A DNA stretch of 64,000 bases from Candidatus Poribacteria bacterium (GTDB lineage: Bacteria > Poribacteria > WGA-4E > WGA-3G): the NCBI GenBank assembly GCA_003635315.1, contig PYJD01000008.1, positions 124,001 through 188,000 on the forward strand. The letters run 5' to 3'. Within the stretch, counting starts at the first letter, position 1, and each line of letters begins with the position of its first letter. Under the pieces are notes generated by a model. The model was not told the DNA's origin and searched no databases. It saw only the letters and a program-made list of their open reading frames with translations. Position numbers and translations under genes: made by a program. Shown here piece after piece: positions 8,472 through 18,436 of this stretch.

Positions 8472-9482
8472 ATGATTTTTGTTGTTGGTAACAGTCGAAG
8501 CGGAACGACTATGATGGGACGTATATTAGGTAATCATCCAGAGGTATTTACTTTTGGTGAACTACACTTTTTTGGTCAACTTTGGTCACCTGTTAATTCA
8601 TCGAAAATAGATCTGTATGAATCTGAAAAATTAGCTGCTACGCTTTTCTGTATTCAAACAGAAGGTTATCGCACACATGGAAATTCAGATCAATTTGTTC
8701 AGAAAGCAAGAACTTTCTGTGAGAATATACAAAATTATCCCATTAACCCACCTGAACTTTTCTCAAAATTTCTTATATATGAGACCCATCTAAATAAGAA
8801 AACTATTCCGTGTGACCAAACTCCACGGAACGTATTTTACATTGATGAGATATTACGACACTATCCGGAAGCGAAAATCATCAATATGATCCGTGATCCG
8901 CGTGATGTTCTTTACTCTCAAAAAAGAAAATGGAAACGCAGATTTCTGGGTGGTTCCAACTTACCTTTAAAAGAGAGTTTACGTGATTGGATAAATTATC
9001 ACCCCATTACAATAAGTCGTATTTGGAATACTGCTGTTACAGCTGCAGACAATCATAGACATAATAACCAGGTCATCACGATATATTTTGAGAAACTCCT
9101 TACGAATCCTGAAGACACTGTCAGAAATATATGTCAATTTTGCGACTTAGATTATTACTCATCACTGCTTAAAGTGCCACAAGTAGGATCATCTGAAGAC
9201 ACTGATAAACCAGAAAATCTTGGTATTAATCCAAATCGTGCTGGAAACTGGAACGATACAAATATCAGTAAAAGCAAACTCAATACAGCCGAAATCTACA
9301 TTAACCAAAAACTTAACTATAAATTGATGGAAACACACAACTATACTCATGTCAATATTCGACCAAACCTATTCTATCTTCTTGTTACATTCTTGTCATT
9401 CCCTATGAAAATAATAGGTGCATTCATCTCTAATCTTAACAGGATCAAGAATATTAGAGAAACGCTTAGAAGACGATTATAA
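8472..9482 (+). CDS. Sulfotransferase 3 (Sulfotransfer_3-like)
   Basis: A 336-residue sulfotransferase starting 2 bases after the glycosidase stop. The P-loop GNSRSGTTMMGRILGNHPEV begins at residue 6. The 3'-phosphate segment is KIINMIRDPRDVLYSQKRKW near residue 137. The SRSGTT loop and the FGELHFF motif after it resemble Sulfotransfer_3-type enzymes rather than sulfotransferases 1 and 2. A hydrophobic stretch near residues 298-315 in the C-terminal tail may contact the membrane. The probable acceptor is the locus polysaccharide, but no residue reveals the position it modifies. Confidence 0.85.
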   Translation: MIFVVGNSRSGTTMMGRILGNHPEVFTFGELHFFGQLWSPVNSSKIDLYESEKLAATLFCIQTEGYRTHGNSDQFVQKARTFCENIQNYPINPPELFSKFLIYETHLNKKTIPCDQTPRNVFYIDEILRHYPEAKIINMIRDPRDVLYSQKRKWKRRFLGGSNLPLKESLRDWINYHPITISRIWNTAVTAADNHRHNNQVITIYFEKLLTNPEDTVRNICQFCDLDYYSSLLKVPQVGSSEDTDKPENLGINPNRAGNWNDTNISKSKLNTAEIYINQKLNYKLMETHNYTHVNIRPNLFYLLVTFLSFPMKIIGAFISNLNRIKNIRETLRRRL

Positions 9483-9508
9483 GTATTACTTTTTAGTAAA
9501 ATTTCTAT

Positions 9509-10510
9509 ATGATTGCCCAACTCACCCCACAGTATATAAGAACAAGACCAAAAAAGGCGATTTCACGACTTATCAGCTATGCATTCTTTGAAGGTCGACC
9601 TGCAACAACAAAAGGACGTTGGATGAACCCTTTCGTATTATCCAACCTAAAAAGAATATCAGAAAATAAGAAACACTATAAAAAAGTTGATAAGCCTATT
9701 TTTATTTTAGGAACTGGTAGAAGCGGAACGACTATTCTCGGATTGGTTCTTTCAATGCATAGGGACATTGGATATTTAAATGAACCAAAGGCTATATGGC
9801 ATCTTATTCATCCACAAGAAGATGTCATTGGAAGTTATACGAAAATGGATGCTTATTTTCGCTTATCTACAGGGGATGTTACCGATGAAATAAGTCATCG
9901 TGCCCATCAATTATTTGGGGCATATCTTTCTACTACAAAAACACATAGAGTTGTTGATAAATATCCTGAACTTATCTTCAGAATTGAGTTTGTTCGATCA
10001 CTGTTTGCTAATGCACGATTTATATTACTTGTTAGAAACGGATGGGACACTTGTCATTCAATAGCAACTTGGTCAGAGCGATTTGGGGTTACAGTGGATG
10101 GAGAAACTCATGACTGGTGGGGTGTAGATAACAGAAAGTGGAATCTGTTGGTAGAACAGTTGGTGAATACTGATGAAGAATTAGGAAGATATGTAGAGGA
10201 AATTAAGGATTTTGACCGTCATATCGATAGAGCATCTGTTGAATGGGTAATTACCATGCGTGAAGGACTTAAAAATTTGGAAAAATTCCCAGATTGTATA
10301 TTACCTGTTGCTTTTGAAGATTTGACATCCGATCCAATAGGAACTTTAAATGAAATATCTGAATTTTGCAATTTACCTATGGATCAGACATTCATTGAAT
10401 ATGCTGGGTCTATATTACATACTGTTCCATCAAGAAAAACTTTTAATTTGCATCACATAATAGAACCTATTTTCTATGACACAATGAAAAAATTAGAGTA
10501 TAATAGTTAG
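9509..10510 (+). CDS. Sulfotransferase 4 (Sulfotransfer_3-like)
   Basis: A 333-residue sulfotransferase with a longer N-terminal lead. The P-loop FILGTGRSGTTILGLVL sits near residue 65. The 3'-phosphate segment is ARFILLVRNGWDTCHSIATW near residue 170. NEPKAIWHL after the P-loop is another recognisable family position. It belongs with sulfotransferase 3 in the GRSGTT group but is clearly diverged from it. The gene follows 26 bases downstream with no terminator visible, so it is probably in the same transcript. The P-loop is intact, so it is likely active. Confidence 0.85.
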   Translation: MIAQLTPQYIRTRPKKAISRLISYAFFEGRPATTKGRWMNPFVLSNLKRISENKKHYKKVDKPIFILGTGRSGTTILGLVLSMHRDIGYLNEPKAIWHLIHPQEDVIGSYTKMDAYFRLSTGDVTDEISHRAHQLFGAYLSTTKTHRVVDKYPELIFRIEFVRSLFANARFILLVRNGWDTCHSIATWSERFGVTVDGETHDWWGVDNRKWNLLVEQLVNTDEELGRYVEEIKDFDRHIDRASVEWVITMREGLKNLEKFPDCILPVAFEDLTSDPIGTLNEISEFCNLPMDQTFIEYAGSILHTVPSRKTFNLHHIIEPIFYDTMKKLEYNS

Positions 10511-10547
10511 GTTGTAATTCAAAATAATATAATATCAATCAATAGGT

Positions 10548-12611
10548 ATGAAACAAGAGTCACACTCAATTACATCTCACAACAATACACCAGATCGACC
10601 TTTTTCACGACGCGATTTCCTTTCCACCAGTTTAAAAGTTGGTGCAGCAGCTTTCACGACAAGTCTAATACCTAATCTCAATGTTGCTGACGAAGGACGT
10701 TATAATGTTCTTTTCATCATGGTTGATGATTTACGTCCTTTACTTGGATGTTATGGGTACGCAGAGATGCATACACCCAACATTGATAGACTTGCTGCAA
10801 GAGGAACGGTCTTTAACCGTGCTTATTGCCAATGGCCTTTATGTAGTCCCTCTCGTACTTCATACTTGACAGGACTCAGACCTGATACCACTGGTGTGAC
10901 AAATAATAGGTATTTTTTTCGTGAAACTATTCCAAACGTAGTTACACTCCCACAACATTTCAAAGCAAATGGTTATCATTCTCAAGCTGTTGGTAGAATA
11001 TTTCACCTTCCAAATTTTCAAGATGATGAGTATTCTTGGAGTGTTCCATCATGGAGACCTACATGGACTCGCATTGACTACGAGACAACACCATCTTGGC
11101 AAGCACTTGATGTTGAGGACGATGCCTTAAGAGATGGTAAAACAGCAGAACGGGCAGTTCAGGTCTTAAACCAGATTAGAAACAAACAATTCTTTATGGC
11201 TGTAGGATTTTTTAAACCACATTTACCGTTTATAGCACCAAAGAAGTATTTTGATTTATATGATAATACATCATTTGATCTCCCATTTTTAACTGGAGAC
11301 TCAACTGCCATCAATCCTCCTCATTGGAATGAAGTTAGACCTTATCAAGACATTCCCGATGGGAATGAACCAATATCGTATGAAAAGGGTCTGGAACTTG
11401 TACGCGCCTATGCAGCAACAACAAGCTATACAGATGCACAGATTGGGCGTGTCTTAGATCAATTGGAAGCACTTGGAATTATGGAAACTACAGTAATAGC
11501 ATTCTGCGGTGACCATGGATATAATCTGTTGGAAAACGGTAACTTTGGAAAAAACATAGTATATGAAGCAACACTTCATTCACCTTTGATCGTTAGCATC
11601 CCTGGGCAGACATATCCTGGAGAGAGAACTGATGCCCTTGTTGAATTAGTTGATATATTTCCTACATTATGTGATGCATGTGAGATACCTATTTTTCAGG
11701 AATTAGAAGGACTTAGTATGTATCCTGTCATTGAACAGCCATCACTTCCTTGGAAAACTGCTGCATTCAGTCAACGAAATCAGAGACTTAGTATGCGGAC
11801 CGATAGATATCGGTACACGGAAGAAAGAAATACTATAGAACTTTATGACTATGATGTTGATCCATATTCGGAACAGAATATTGCAGATCTCCCAGAAAAC
11901 ACAGATTTGGTTAGACAACTCAGCGAAATGTTACATAGTTCATGGCAAGCAGCATTACCTAATATGGTTCCACAGAATCAACGACCCAAAACATTGATTT
12001 GGGATGTCAATGATGATGGTATTGTAGATATACATGATTTACTCGTGATATCTATCAACTTCAATAATTCGAATCCTGAAAACCCCAAAGTTGATGTAAA
12101 TATGGATGGCAAAGTAAATATTCTTGATCTGCTTATTGTTTCTGCACACTTAGGGAAATCGAGTTATGGAGCATCACCAAACCACTTAACTATCCCATCA
12201 AAAAATCTAAATAAGATTGAAGAATGGCTGTCAGAAGCACGTCTTATAGGTGATGGTTCTCCAATTTTGCAAAAAGGAATTGAAAACTTAGAGTTGTTGT
12301 TGAATAGCTTTATACCAAAAGAGACCCTACTCTTACCAAACTACCCAAACCCATTTAATCCAGAAACATGGATTCCGTATCAACTTGCAACGTCAACTGA
12401 TGTCAATATATCAATTCATGCTGCAGATGGGAAGTTGATACGTACATTAGATATAGGATATCAATCTGTCGGTAAATATCATCATCGGGACAAAGCAGCG
12501 TATTGGGATGGTAAGAATACCCACGGTGAACCTGTGGCAAATGGAATGTATTTTTACACTTTGTCTGCTGGTAAGTTCACGGCTACACGGAAGATGTTAA
12601 TAAGGAAGTGA
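10548..12611 (+). CDS. Tat-exported sulfatase with dockerin-like and C-terminal sorting domains
   Basis: A 687-residue type I sulfatase. A twin-arginine signal (SRRDFL, residues 20-25) is followed by a hydrophobic stretch. D60-D61 in the MVDDLRP motif are metal ligands. C99 in CSPSR is the cysteine normally converted to formylglycine. The layout resembles iduronate-2-sulfatase-type enzymes. From about residue 486 there are two calcium-loop repeats (DVNDDGIVDIHDL and DVNMDGKVNILDL), as in a dockerin. The last 85 residues contain NYPNPFNPETWIPYQL and a FlgD-like beta fold similar to type IX-type sorting domains. The protein is probably displayed on or released from the surface, where it would remove sulfate esters. 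It shares its whole architecture with the next gene. Confidence 0.92.
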   Translation: MKQESHSITSHNNTPDRPFSRRDFLSTSLKVGAAAFTTSLIPNLNVADEGRYNVLFIMVDDLRPLLGCYGYAEMHTPNIDRLAARGTVFNRAYCQWPLCSPSRTSYLTGLRPDTTGVTNNRYFFRETIPNVVTLPQHFKANGYHSQAVGRIFHLPNFQDDEYSWSVPSWRPTWTRIDYETTPSWQALDVEDDALRDGKTAERAVQVLNQIRNKQFFMAVGFFKPHLPFIAPKKYFDLYDNTSFDLPFLTGDSTAINPPHWNEVRPYQDIPDGNEPISYEKGLELVRAYAATTSYTDAQIGRVLDQLEALGIMETTVIAFCGDHGYNLLENGNFGKNIVYEATLHSPLIVSIPGQTYPGERTDALVELVDIFPTLCDACEIPIFQELEGLSMYPVIEQPSLPWKTAAFSQRNQRLSMRTDRYRYTEERNTIELYDYDVDPYSEQNIADLPENTDLVRQLSEMLHSSWQAALPNMVPQNQRPKTLIWDVNDDGIVDIHDLLVISINFNNSNPENPKVDVNMDGKVNILDLLIVSAHLGKSSYGASPNHLTIPSKNLNKIEEWLSEARLIGDGSPILQKGIENLELLLNSFIPKETLLLPNYPNPFNPETWIPYQLATSTDVNISIHAADGKLIRTLDIGYQSVGKYHHRDKAAYWDGKNTHGEPVANGMYFYTLSAGKFTATRKMLIRK

Positions 12612-14645
12612 GTGAAGAATTTAAGGTCAAATAATCAGCACAAATATCAACGTATTGACTCCTTTACTCGTCGAGACTTTCTTTCTACAGGTTTCAAAGT
12701 TGGAGCTGCCACATTTACTACTGGTCTGTTACCATATCTAAGTTTAGGTGCAGCAGAAAAGTATAATGTTCTGTTTATTGTTGTAGATGATTTGCGACCT
12801 ATGCTCAGATGTTATGGTGTTCCAGAGATGAAGACACCGAACATTGACAAATTAGCCGCACGTGGAACACAATTTAATCGTGCATATTGTCAATATCCAC
12901 TATGTAATCCATCTCGCGCGTCTATTCTAACCGGATTGAGACCGGAAACAACTAAAGTCAACAACAATTCTTTAGATTATAAGCATACCATACCAGATGC
13001 TGTTGATATCTACCAACACTTTATGAACAATGGTTATCAGACCTACACTATTGGTAAGGTAAAACATTATCCTAATCCATCATCAGGGGGACCGTCTTGG
13101 AAAGCACTGGATGTATCAGATGACGACTTAACTGATGGAATGACAGCAAGAGAGACTGTTGATTTGTTATCTGAAATTAAGGATCAAACATTTTTCTTAG
13201 CAGTGGGGTTGGACAAACCACATTTACCGTTCAACGCCCCTGTGAAATACTTTGATTTATATAATCCAAATCCATTCTCATTACCTACGACAATGAATTA
13301 TCCTTCAAATTCACCATCATTTGCTGAGAATAATTTAGATACATTCGGACGTTTCTTTTCAGATATCCCGTCTGGAGACACTCAAATTTCTCAAGACAAA
13401 ACCTTAGAGTTAATTCAAGCCTATGCTGCTTCAACAAGTTATATGGATGCACAAGTTGGGCGAATAATGACTCAATTAGATACTTTAGGACTGAGTGAAA
13501 ACACAGTCATCGTTTTTTGTGGTGATCACGGTTTTCATCTCGGTGAACATGGCACATGGCGAAAAAACACATTATATGAGATAAGTGTTCGGTCTCCGAT
13601 GATAATTTGTGTTCCAGGTCAAATGCCTTGTCAGACAAACTCATTGTCAGAACTTGTGGACATCTATCCAACACTATGCGATTTGTGCAATATACCTATA
13701 CTAAGTGAGTTAGAAGGTGTTAGTTTGAAATCTGTTATAGAGGATCCGACTATATCTGTGAAAAGTGCTGCTTTTAGTAATTTAACCCGAGCGGGTGCTA
13801 AGTCTGGTTCAATACGTACTAACAGATATAGATATACTGAATGGGGAAGAATTGGTAAATTCGGACGTGAATTGTATGATTACCATACAGATCCACATGA
13901 AACTGTTAATATAGTAGACCTACCTGAGAATGCTGAAATTGTTGAAGAATTAAGTGAACGTTTGCATACTGGTTGGAAAGAAGCTATTTCTAATACTATA
14001 GAACATAGTCCAATTCTACATTTGCTTCCATGGGATGTGAATAATGATGGAATTGTTGATTTTGAAGATCTAAGAATTGTTTCAGATAGTTTTGGTTCGG
14101 ATACTCCAGTACCAGTGAAGAATGATGTGAACAAAGATGGTAGGGTTGATATACTTGATTTGTTATTAATCGCATCTCATCTTGGAGAGAGTTGTTATTC
14201 ATCTGCCCCAAAGTCTAACGCTTCAATTTCACATCAGCATTCAGATACCGTTTTACAATGGTTATTAAAAGCATACCAACTCGATGATGGTTCTGATATA
14301 TTTCGTGATGGAATTGCAAATTTAGAAAACCTTATTAACATACAAAGACCACCCAATACTACCCTCCTACCAAACTATCCAAACCCCTTCAATCCAGAAA
14401 CTTGGATTCCTTATGATTTATCACAAGATTCTATGGTTAAAATACAAATCTATAACCAAAAAGGTCAATCTGTAAGAATCCTTGATTTAGGATTTCAAAA
14501 TGCAGGTACATATCGAACAAAACACCAAGCTGCTTTTTGGGATGGAAGGAATTCATATGGTGAATTGGTTGCAAGTGGTACATATTATTATTCACTTACG
14601 GCAAGAGAGTATAATTCTATACGTAAAATGGTTATACAAAAATAG
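12612..14645 (+). CDS. Second Tat-exported sulfatase, paralogue of the preceding gene
   Basis: A 677-residue paralogue with the same order of parts. The twin-arginine signal TRRDFL lies at residues 19-24, metal ligands at D59-D60 and the active-site motif CNPSR at C98. A dockerin-like pair (DVNNDGIVDFEDL, DVNKDGRVDILDL) starts near residue 475, and a C-terminal NYPNPFNPETWIPY domain follows. GTG 12612 directly abuts the previous TGA. CNPSR still fits the C-x-P-x-R rule for formylglycine formation, but the substrate pocket sequence differs from the first copy, so the two enzymes may remove different sulfates. No sulfatase-modifying enzyme is in the window, so it must be encoded elsewhere. Confidence 0.9.
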   Translation: MKNLRSNNQHKYQRIDSFTRRDFLSTGFKVGAATFTTGLLPYLSLGAAEKYNVLFIVVDDLRPMLRCYGVPEMKTPNIDKLAARGTQFNRAYCQYPLCNPSRASILTGLRPETTKVNNNSLDYKHTIPDAVDIYQHFMNNGYQTYTIGKVKHYPNPSSGGPSWKALDVSDDDLTDGMTARETVDLLSEIKDQTFFLAVGLDKPHLPFNAPVKYFDLYNPNPFSLPTTMNYPSNSPSFAENNLDTFGRFFSDIPSGDTQISQDKTLELIQAYAASTSYMDAQVGRIMTQLDTLGLSENTVIVFCGDHGFHLGEHGTWRKNTLYEISVRSPMIICVPGQMPCQTNSLSELVDIYPTLCDLCNIPILSELEGVSLKSVIEDPTISVKSAAFSNLTRAGAKSGSIRTNRYRYTEWGRIGKFGRELYDYHTDPHETVNIVDLPENAEIVEELSERLHTGWKEAISNTIEHSPILHLLPWDVNNDGIVDFEDLRIVSDSFGSDTPVPVKNDVNKDGRVDILDLLLIASHLGESCYSSAPKSNASISHQHSDTVLQWLLKAYQLDDGSDIFRDGIANLENLINIQRPPNTTLLPNYPNPFNPETWIPYDLSQDSMVKIQIYNQKGQSVRILDLGFQNAGTYRTKHQAAFWDGRNSYGELVASGTYYYSLTAREYNSIRKMVIQK

Positions 14646-14660
14646 AAGGAGTTTCATCAA

Positions 14661-16292
14661 ATGTATAGACTTTTCAATATATTCTGGTTAATTATTATAA
14701 TGAATCTATGTTTTATACATCATGGTGAAACTTCCTCTTTAATAAATGTACCCTTAAACCCTGAAATATCAGATTTCAATACTGAAACCTACAGATTTAT
14801 TCATCGTTTACTTAATAAACGCTTGATATCAGGTATACCGCGGGGTTCTCTCCCTTTCACACATGGGCAAATCGCCACATTTCTTAAGGATGCATTCGAA
14901 AAACATCAAAACGGACAAATTGAATTAAGTCCACACGATCTAAAAAGGTTAAATTCACTTCTTGCATTCTACTCTGAAGCAGGAACGGGAACACCGCCAA
15001 ATCGTAGATTACACCTTATGTCCACCACGGATGAGTCGACATTTCGTTTGTCCTTCGATCTAAGTGCTGTACAACATGAAAGAACAAGATTAATTGATAA
15101 TGTATCTGAACTTCCTTCTGATGAAGGAAATATGCATACCACTACGTTTCATCCTCATATATATGGTCAAGTAAATGAGGAATTCGCCTTTTCAGTGGAT
15201 ATGGCATATAGGTTTTTATATGGGGACATTTTCGATGATATTTATGTTGATGAATCAAAATATAGACAATTAGAAGGTGAATTAAAGAATAGAACAGCAA
15301 TTAATAACTATCTTAAATTTAAATTTCCTTGGTTTGAATTACAGTATGGAAACGATAATTTACAATGGGGTCCTGGTTATTATGGAAATTTAATAATTTC
15401 ACCTAATCCTATTGCCATTAACATGGTGAAACTAAATGCAACATACAACAACATAACATATACAAGCTTCACCGGTGAATTAGAAGATATGTCTCAGGAA
15501 ATTAATCAAAAATATATATCGGGACATAGAGCGGAAGGATATTTTTGGGATAGGTTCGGATTTGGAATTTCAGAAGTAGTTGTTTACGGTAACCGTTTTG
15601 AGATAGGATATGTCAATCCTATTAACATCTACTTAATCAACGAACAAACTATTTCACGTGCAGATGGACGTAGTCCAGGGAGTGGGGACAATGTAATCGC
15701 CAGTGTTGATATGAGACTACGACCTACTGATAATTTCGAAATTTATGGTGAAGTTATGGTAGACGATGGAAATCCTGCAGCGAGTTTCCATCATTGGGAT
15801 ACGAAATTCGGCATACTCGGAGGAATATACCTCACAGATCCATTTGGACTCTCAGATACTGATCTTCATATTGAATATGCTTTCATTAATCAGTATGCAT
15901 ATACCCATGTAAATCCATTCAATGTATACAAGCATTTCACTTCTGTTATTGGTCATCACATAGGTTCCGATGCTGATAATTTATGGATTGCATTCCGTAG
16001 ACGTTTCACTGATAAACTTGAAACAGTTTTTCAGTATGAATTAGAACGCCACGGAGAAGGAAATATAGATAAACATCATCCTGAAGATGCTCCCAAAGAT
16101 GATGTATGGACACCACTTTCTGGATTAACTGCAAGTGAACACCGTGTAAAATTAGGATTTAATTGGGTTGTTATTGGACATTATTCTATTTATGGTAATT
16201 GGACAAGAATATGGCGTAGAAACATCCAAAATATGTTTGATGTGAATGAATCAGCGAATGAAATTACACTAAAATTCCTATACCGGATCTAA
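14661..16292 (+). CDS. Capsule assembly Wzi-family outer-membrane protein
   Basis: A 543-residue exported protein with an N-terminal signal peptide (about residues 1-25) followed by alternating beta-barrel-like strands. YGNDNLQWGPGYYGNLIISP at about residue 230 matches the conserved Wzi motif (W.PG..G.L..S), and aromatic-rich strands continue to the C-terminal tyrosine-rich end. Wzi is an 18-stranded outer-membrane lectin that helps hold capsule at the surface. Its presence argues for a diderm cell and for a capsule as the product of this locus. The gene lies 15 bases after the second sulfatase, probably in one operon. It is longer than E. coli Wzi. Confidence 0.8.
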   Translation: MYRLFNIFWLIIIMNLCFIHHGETSSLINVPLNPEISDFNTETYRFIHRLLNKRLISGIPRGSLPFTHGQIATFLKDAFEKHQNGQIELSPHDLKRLNSLLAFYSEAGTGTPPNRRLHLMSTTDESTFRLSFDLSAVQHERTRLIDNVSELPSDEGNMHTTTFHPHIYGQVNEEFAFSVDMAYRFLYGDIFDDIYVDESKYRQLEGELKNRTAINNYLKFKFPWFELQYGNDNLQWGPGYYGNLIISPNPIAINMVKLNATYNNITYTSFTGELEDMSQEINQKYISGHRAEGYFWDRFGFGISEVVVYGNRFEIGYVNPINIYLINEQTISRADGRSPGSGDNVIASVDMRLRPTDNFEIYGEVMVDDGNPAASFHHWDTKFGILGGIYLTDPFGLSDTDLHIEYAFINQYAYTHVNPFNVYKHFTSVIGHHIGSDADNLWIAFRRRFTDKLETVFQYELERHGEGNIDKHHPEDAPKDDVWTPLSGLTASEHRVKLGFNWVVIGHYSIYGNWTRIWRRNIQNMFDVNESANEITLKFLYRI

Positions 16293-16621
16293 TTCTATTT
16301 CTTTTTCTTTATATTAGGATTAAAAGTTAAAATTACGACTATCAATTCTAATACAATTTTAAATGAAAATGTCTCTTTTGCAGTATAACATTTAGGTTGT
16401 GTAGAGTTAGATGGCATCTCACAAAAACCTATAAGGCAGCATCACTTTTTAGAAGTGATATACGAAATTATTTTACTACTTAATTTGAAGAAGAATTGAT
16501 ACTTGCGTATCTAAGTAATTGGTTTTATACTATTTTATGAGTACAATAAATATATCAATTCAATGCCCGTTATCATGGATTAATCAATTATTAAAAAGTA
16601 ATTCTGACTGAAGGTATAAAA
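16293..16621. other. Intergenic region with a small hairpin and a possible degenerate TIR element
   Basis: About 330 bases of AT-rich DNA without a gene. A 7-bp stem (ATCACTT 16441-16447 / AAGTGAT) lies near the middle. CTATCAATTCTA at 16339 and TAGAAGTGATAT at 16450-16461 resemble the ends of the 113-bp element found later in the window, which would make a 123-bp degenerate copy. I see no clear promoter, although the next gene likely starts its own transcript. Confidence 0.3.
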
Positions 16622-17740
16622 ATGAGGATAAGTGTATTAGGAATACGAGGACTTCCAGCCACCTACAGTGGTTCAGAAACTGTGATGAGTGAACTTGCAC
16701 CTCGTTGGGTTGATGCGGGACATGAGGTCGTTGTTTACTGTCGAAAAGGATTTTTCAAGGAAAGACCGGAAGAGTGGAAAGGAATTAAATTAGTATATCT
16801 TCCAAGTATAGAACACAAAATATTTAGCACTTTAAGCCATAGTTTTTTCGCCTCAATACATGCCTCTTTCTCAAAGTCTGATGTTGTATTCGTTTGGAAT
16901 GCTGGAAATGGACCATTTGGTTGGTTCTTCAGATTAACCGGTAAGAAGGCAGTTATTAATGTAGATGGAATGGAATGGCTCCGTCCAAAGTGGAAGGGTA
17001 TAGGTGCGGTATACTTTAAATGGGCTGCAAAAATGGCAACCTCTGCCTTTCCCCTCGTAATTACTGATGCCGAAGAGATGAAAAGACTATATCTTGAAGA
17101 TTTAGGAGCAGAAACTACATATATTGCTTACGGGGCAAATATTGAGCCTTCAGAACATCCTGAAGTCGTGACAGATTATGGTCTCGAATCAAGAGATTAC
17201 TACCTAATTGCCAGTCGACTTGTTCCAGACAATAATGCTGATATTATTCTTGAGGCTTTCGTTAATTCAAATAGTCAAAAAAAATTAGCGATCGCAGGTG
17301 GTGCTGATTATAGAGGAAATAAACTTGAAAATCAGTTCTTAGACAAACTAAAGAGTATTGCAAATGAAAATGTTCTATTTCTCGGACATATTGACAATTT
17401 TGATCATATAAAAGAACTTCATCATCACTGTTTCGCATATATACATGGACACCAATTTGGTGGTATAAATCCATCAATACTAAAAGCTTTAGGTTTTTCA
17501 AACTGTATACTTGCTCTAAACACACCATTTAATCACGAAGTGTTAGAGGGTGGTAGGTATGGGGTGCTTTTTGATAAAAATCCGGATTCTTTAAAAGAGA
17601 AAATTGAAGAGTTAGAAGCAGATTTAGACAAAGTTGAAGATTTCAGAAATAGAGCACCAGAACAGATAAGAAAAAGGTTCAATTGGGACCACATTGCGGA
17701 GCAATACATTGAAGTTTTCGAGAAATTACAATCAAAGTAG
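16622..17740 (+). CDS. GT4-type glycosyltransferase with DUF1972 N-terminus
   Basis: A 372-residue GT-B glycosyltransferase. The N-terminus, MRISVLGIRGLPATYSGSET, is typical of the DUF1972 domain found in rhamnosyl- and related transferases of capsule loci. The C-terminal Rossmann half carries HGHQFGGINPSILKALGF in the donor-binding region, in place of the more usual E-x7-E form. It would add a nucleotide-activated sugar to the lipid-linked repeat unit on the cytoplasmic side. The sugar is not predictable. It starts after a 330-base gap and is followed 57-87 bases later by the initiating transferase, so these two probably share a transcript. Confidence 0.85.
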   Translation: MRISVLGIRGLPATYSGSETVMSELAPRWVDAGHEVVVYCRKGFFKERPEEWKGIKLVYLPSIEHKIFSTLSHSFFASIHASFSKSDVVFVWNAGNGPFGWFFRLTGKKAVINVDGMEWLRPKWKGIGAVYFKWAAKMATSAFPLVITDAEEMKRLYLEDLGAETTYIAYGANIEPSEHPEVVTDYGLESRDYYLIASRLVPDNNADIILEAFVNSNSQKKLAIAGGADYRGNKLENQFLDKLKSIANENVLFLGHIDNFDHIKELHHHCFAYIHGHQFGGINPSILKALGFSNCILALNTPFNHEVLEGGRYGVLFDKNPDSLKEKIEELEADLDKVEDFRNRAPEQIRKRFNWDHIAEQYIEVFEKLQSK

Positions 17741-17827
17741 AACTTCTTGAACAATTAGAAAAATGATACTTCAACATAACATATTTATAGTAGATCATTG
17801 AATTTAACAGAAACTAATCATACATAT

Positions 17828-18436
17828 ATGAAGGATACTACAGAAACATTAGAGATCAAATTGGAATCGTTCTATTCAAAACGTGGAAAATACATCATAG
17901 ATTTTTTCGCAGCACTCATCTTAGTCCTGCTTTTTACACCATTAATGATTCTTATTGCTGTTCTCATTAAGGTATCCTCCCGCGGACCAGTGTTATTCTC
18001 CCATAATCGTGTTGGGATTAACAACAATCTCTTTCTAATATATAAATTCAGAAGCCTGCATATTGACACACCTTCTTACTCTGAGAATCCAGAGTCAACT
18101 GATGACCAACGTATCACATCTGTAGGCAAATGGATACGTAAAACCAGTTTAGATGAATTGCCCCAATTATTTAATGTGATTAAAGGTGATATGAGCCTGG
18201 TAGGTCCAAGACCTGAAATGCCATTTCTTGCAGAAAAATACGAAGATTCAGAAAATCAACGACATCTTGTTAGACCAGGAATGACAGGTTTGTGGCAACT
18301 GAGTCCTAAACGAAAGGGGACAATTCGTGAAGGTATTCCAATTGATTTGGAATATATTAAGAATATATCATTATGGAATGACTTTAAAATACTATTACGG
18401 ACCTTTAAAGTATTCTGGGATGACAATACCTACTAA
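17828..18436 (+). CDS. Undecaprenyl-phosphate phosphoglycosyl transferase (initiating enzyme)
   Basis: A 202-residue monotopic bacterial sugar transferase (PF02397). An N-terminal hydrophobic re-entrant helix (FFAALILVLLFTPLMILIAV) precedes YKFRSL. The active-site segment contains TSLDELPQLFNVIKGDMSLVG with the Asp-Glu dyad, followed by GPRPEMP and RPGMTGLWQL. It would transfer sugar-1-phosphate to undecaprenyl phosphate and so start each repeat unit. The short form without extra transmembrane helices resembles PglC/WcaJ catalytic cores. I chose ATG 17828; a TTG at 17798 would add 10 polar residues. The stop overlaps the end of the convergent GT2 gene by 4 bases. Confidence 0.9.
   Translation: MKDTTETLEIKLESFYSKRGKYIIDFFAALILVLLFTPLMILIAVLIKVSSRGPVLFSHNRVGINNNLFLIYKFRSLHIDTPSYSENPESTDDQRITSVGKWIRKTSLDELPQLFNVIKGDMSLVGPRPEMPFLAEKYEDSENQRHLVRPGMTGLWQLSPKRKGTIREGIPIDLEYIKNISLWNDFKILLRTFKVFWDDNTY

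Noticed and set aside
16339..16461. A further 113-bp-type TIR element
   Set aside because: Ends resemble the family but the length (123 bp) and interior do not match convincingly, so it is mentioned only as a tentative case within the intergenic entry.
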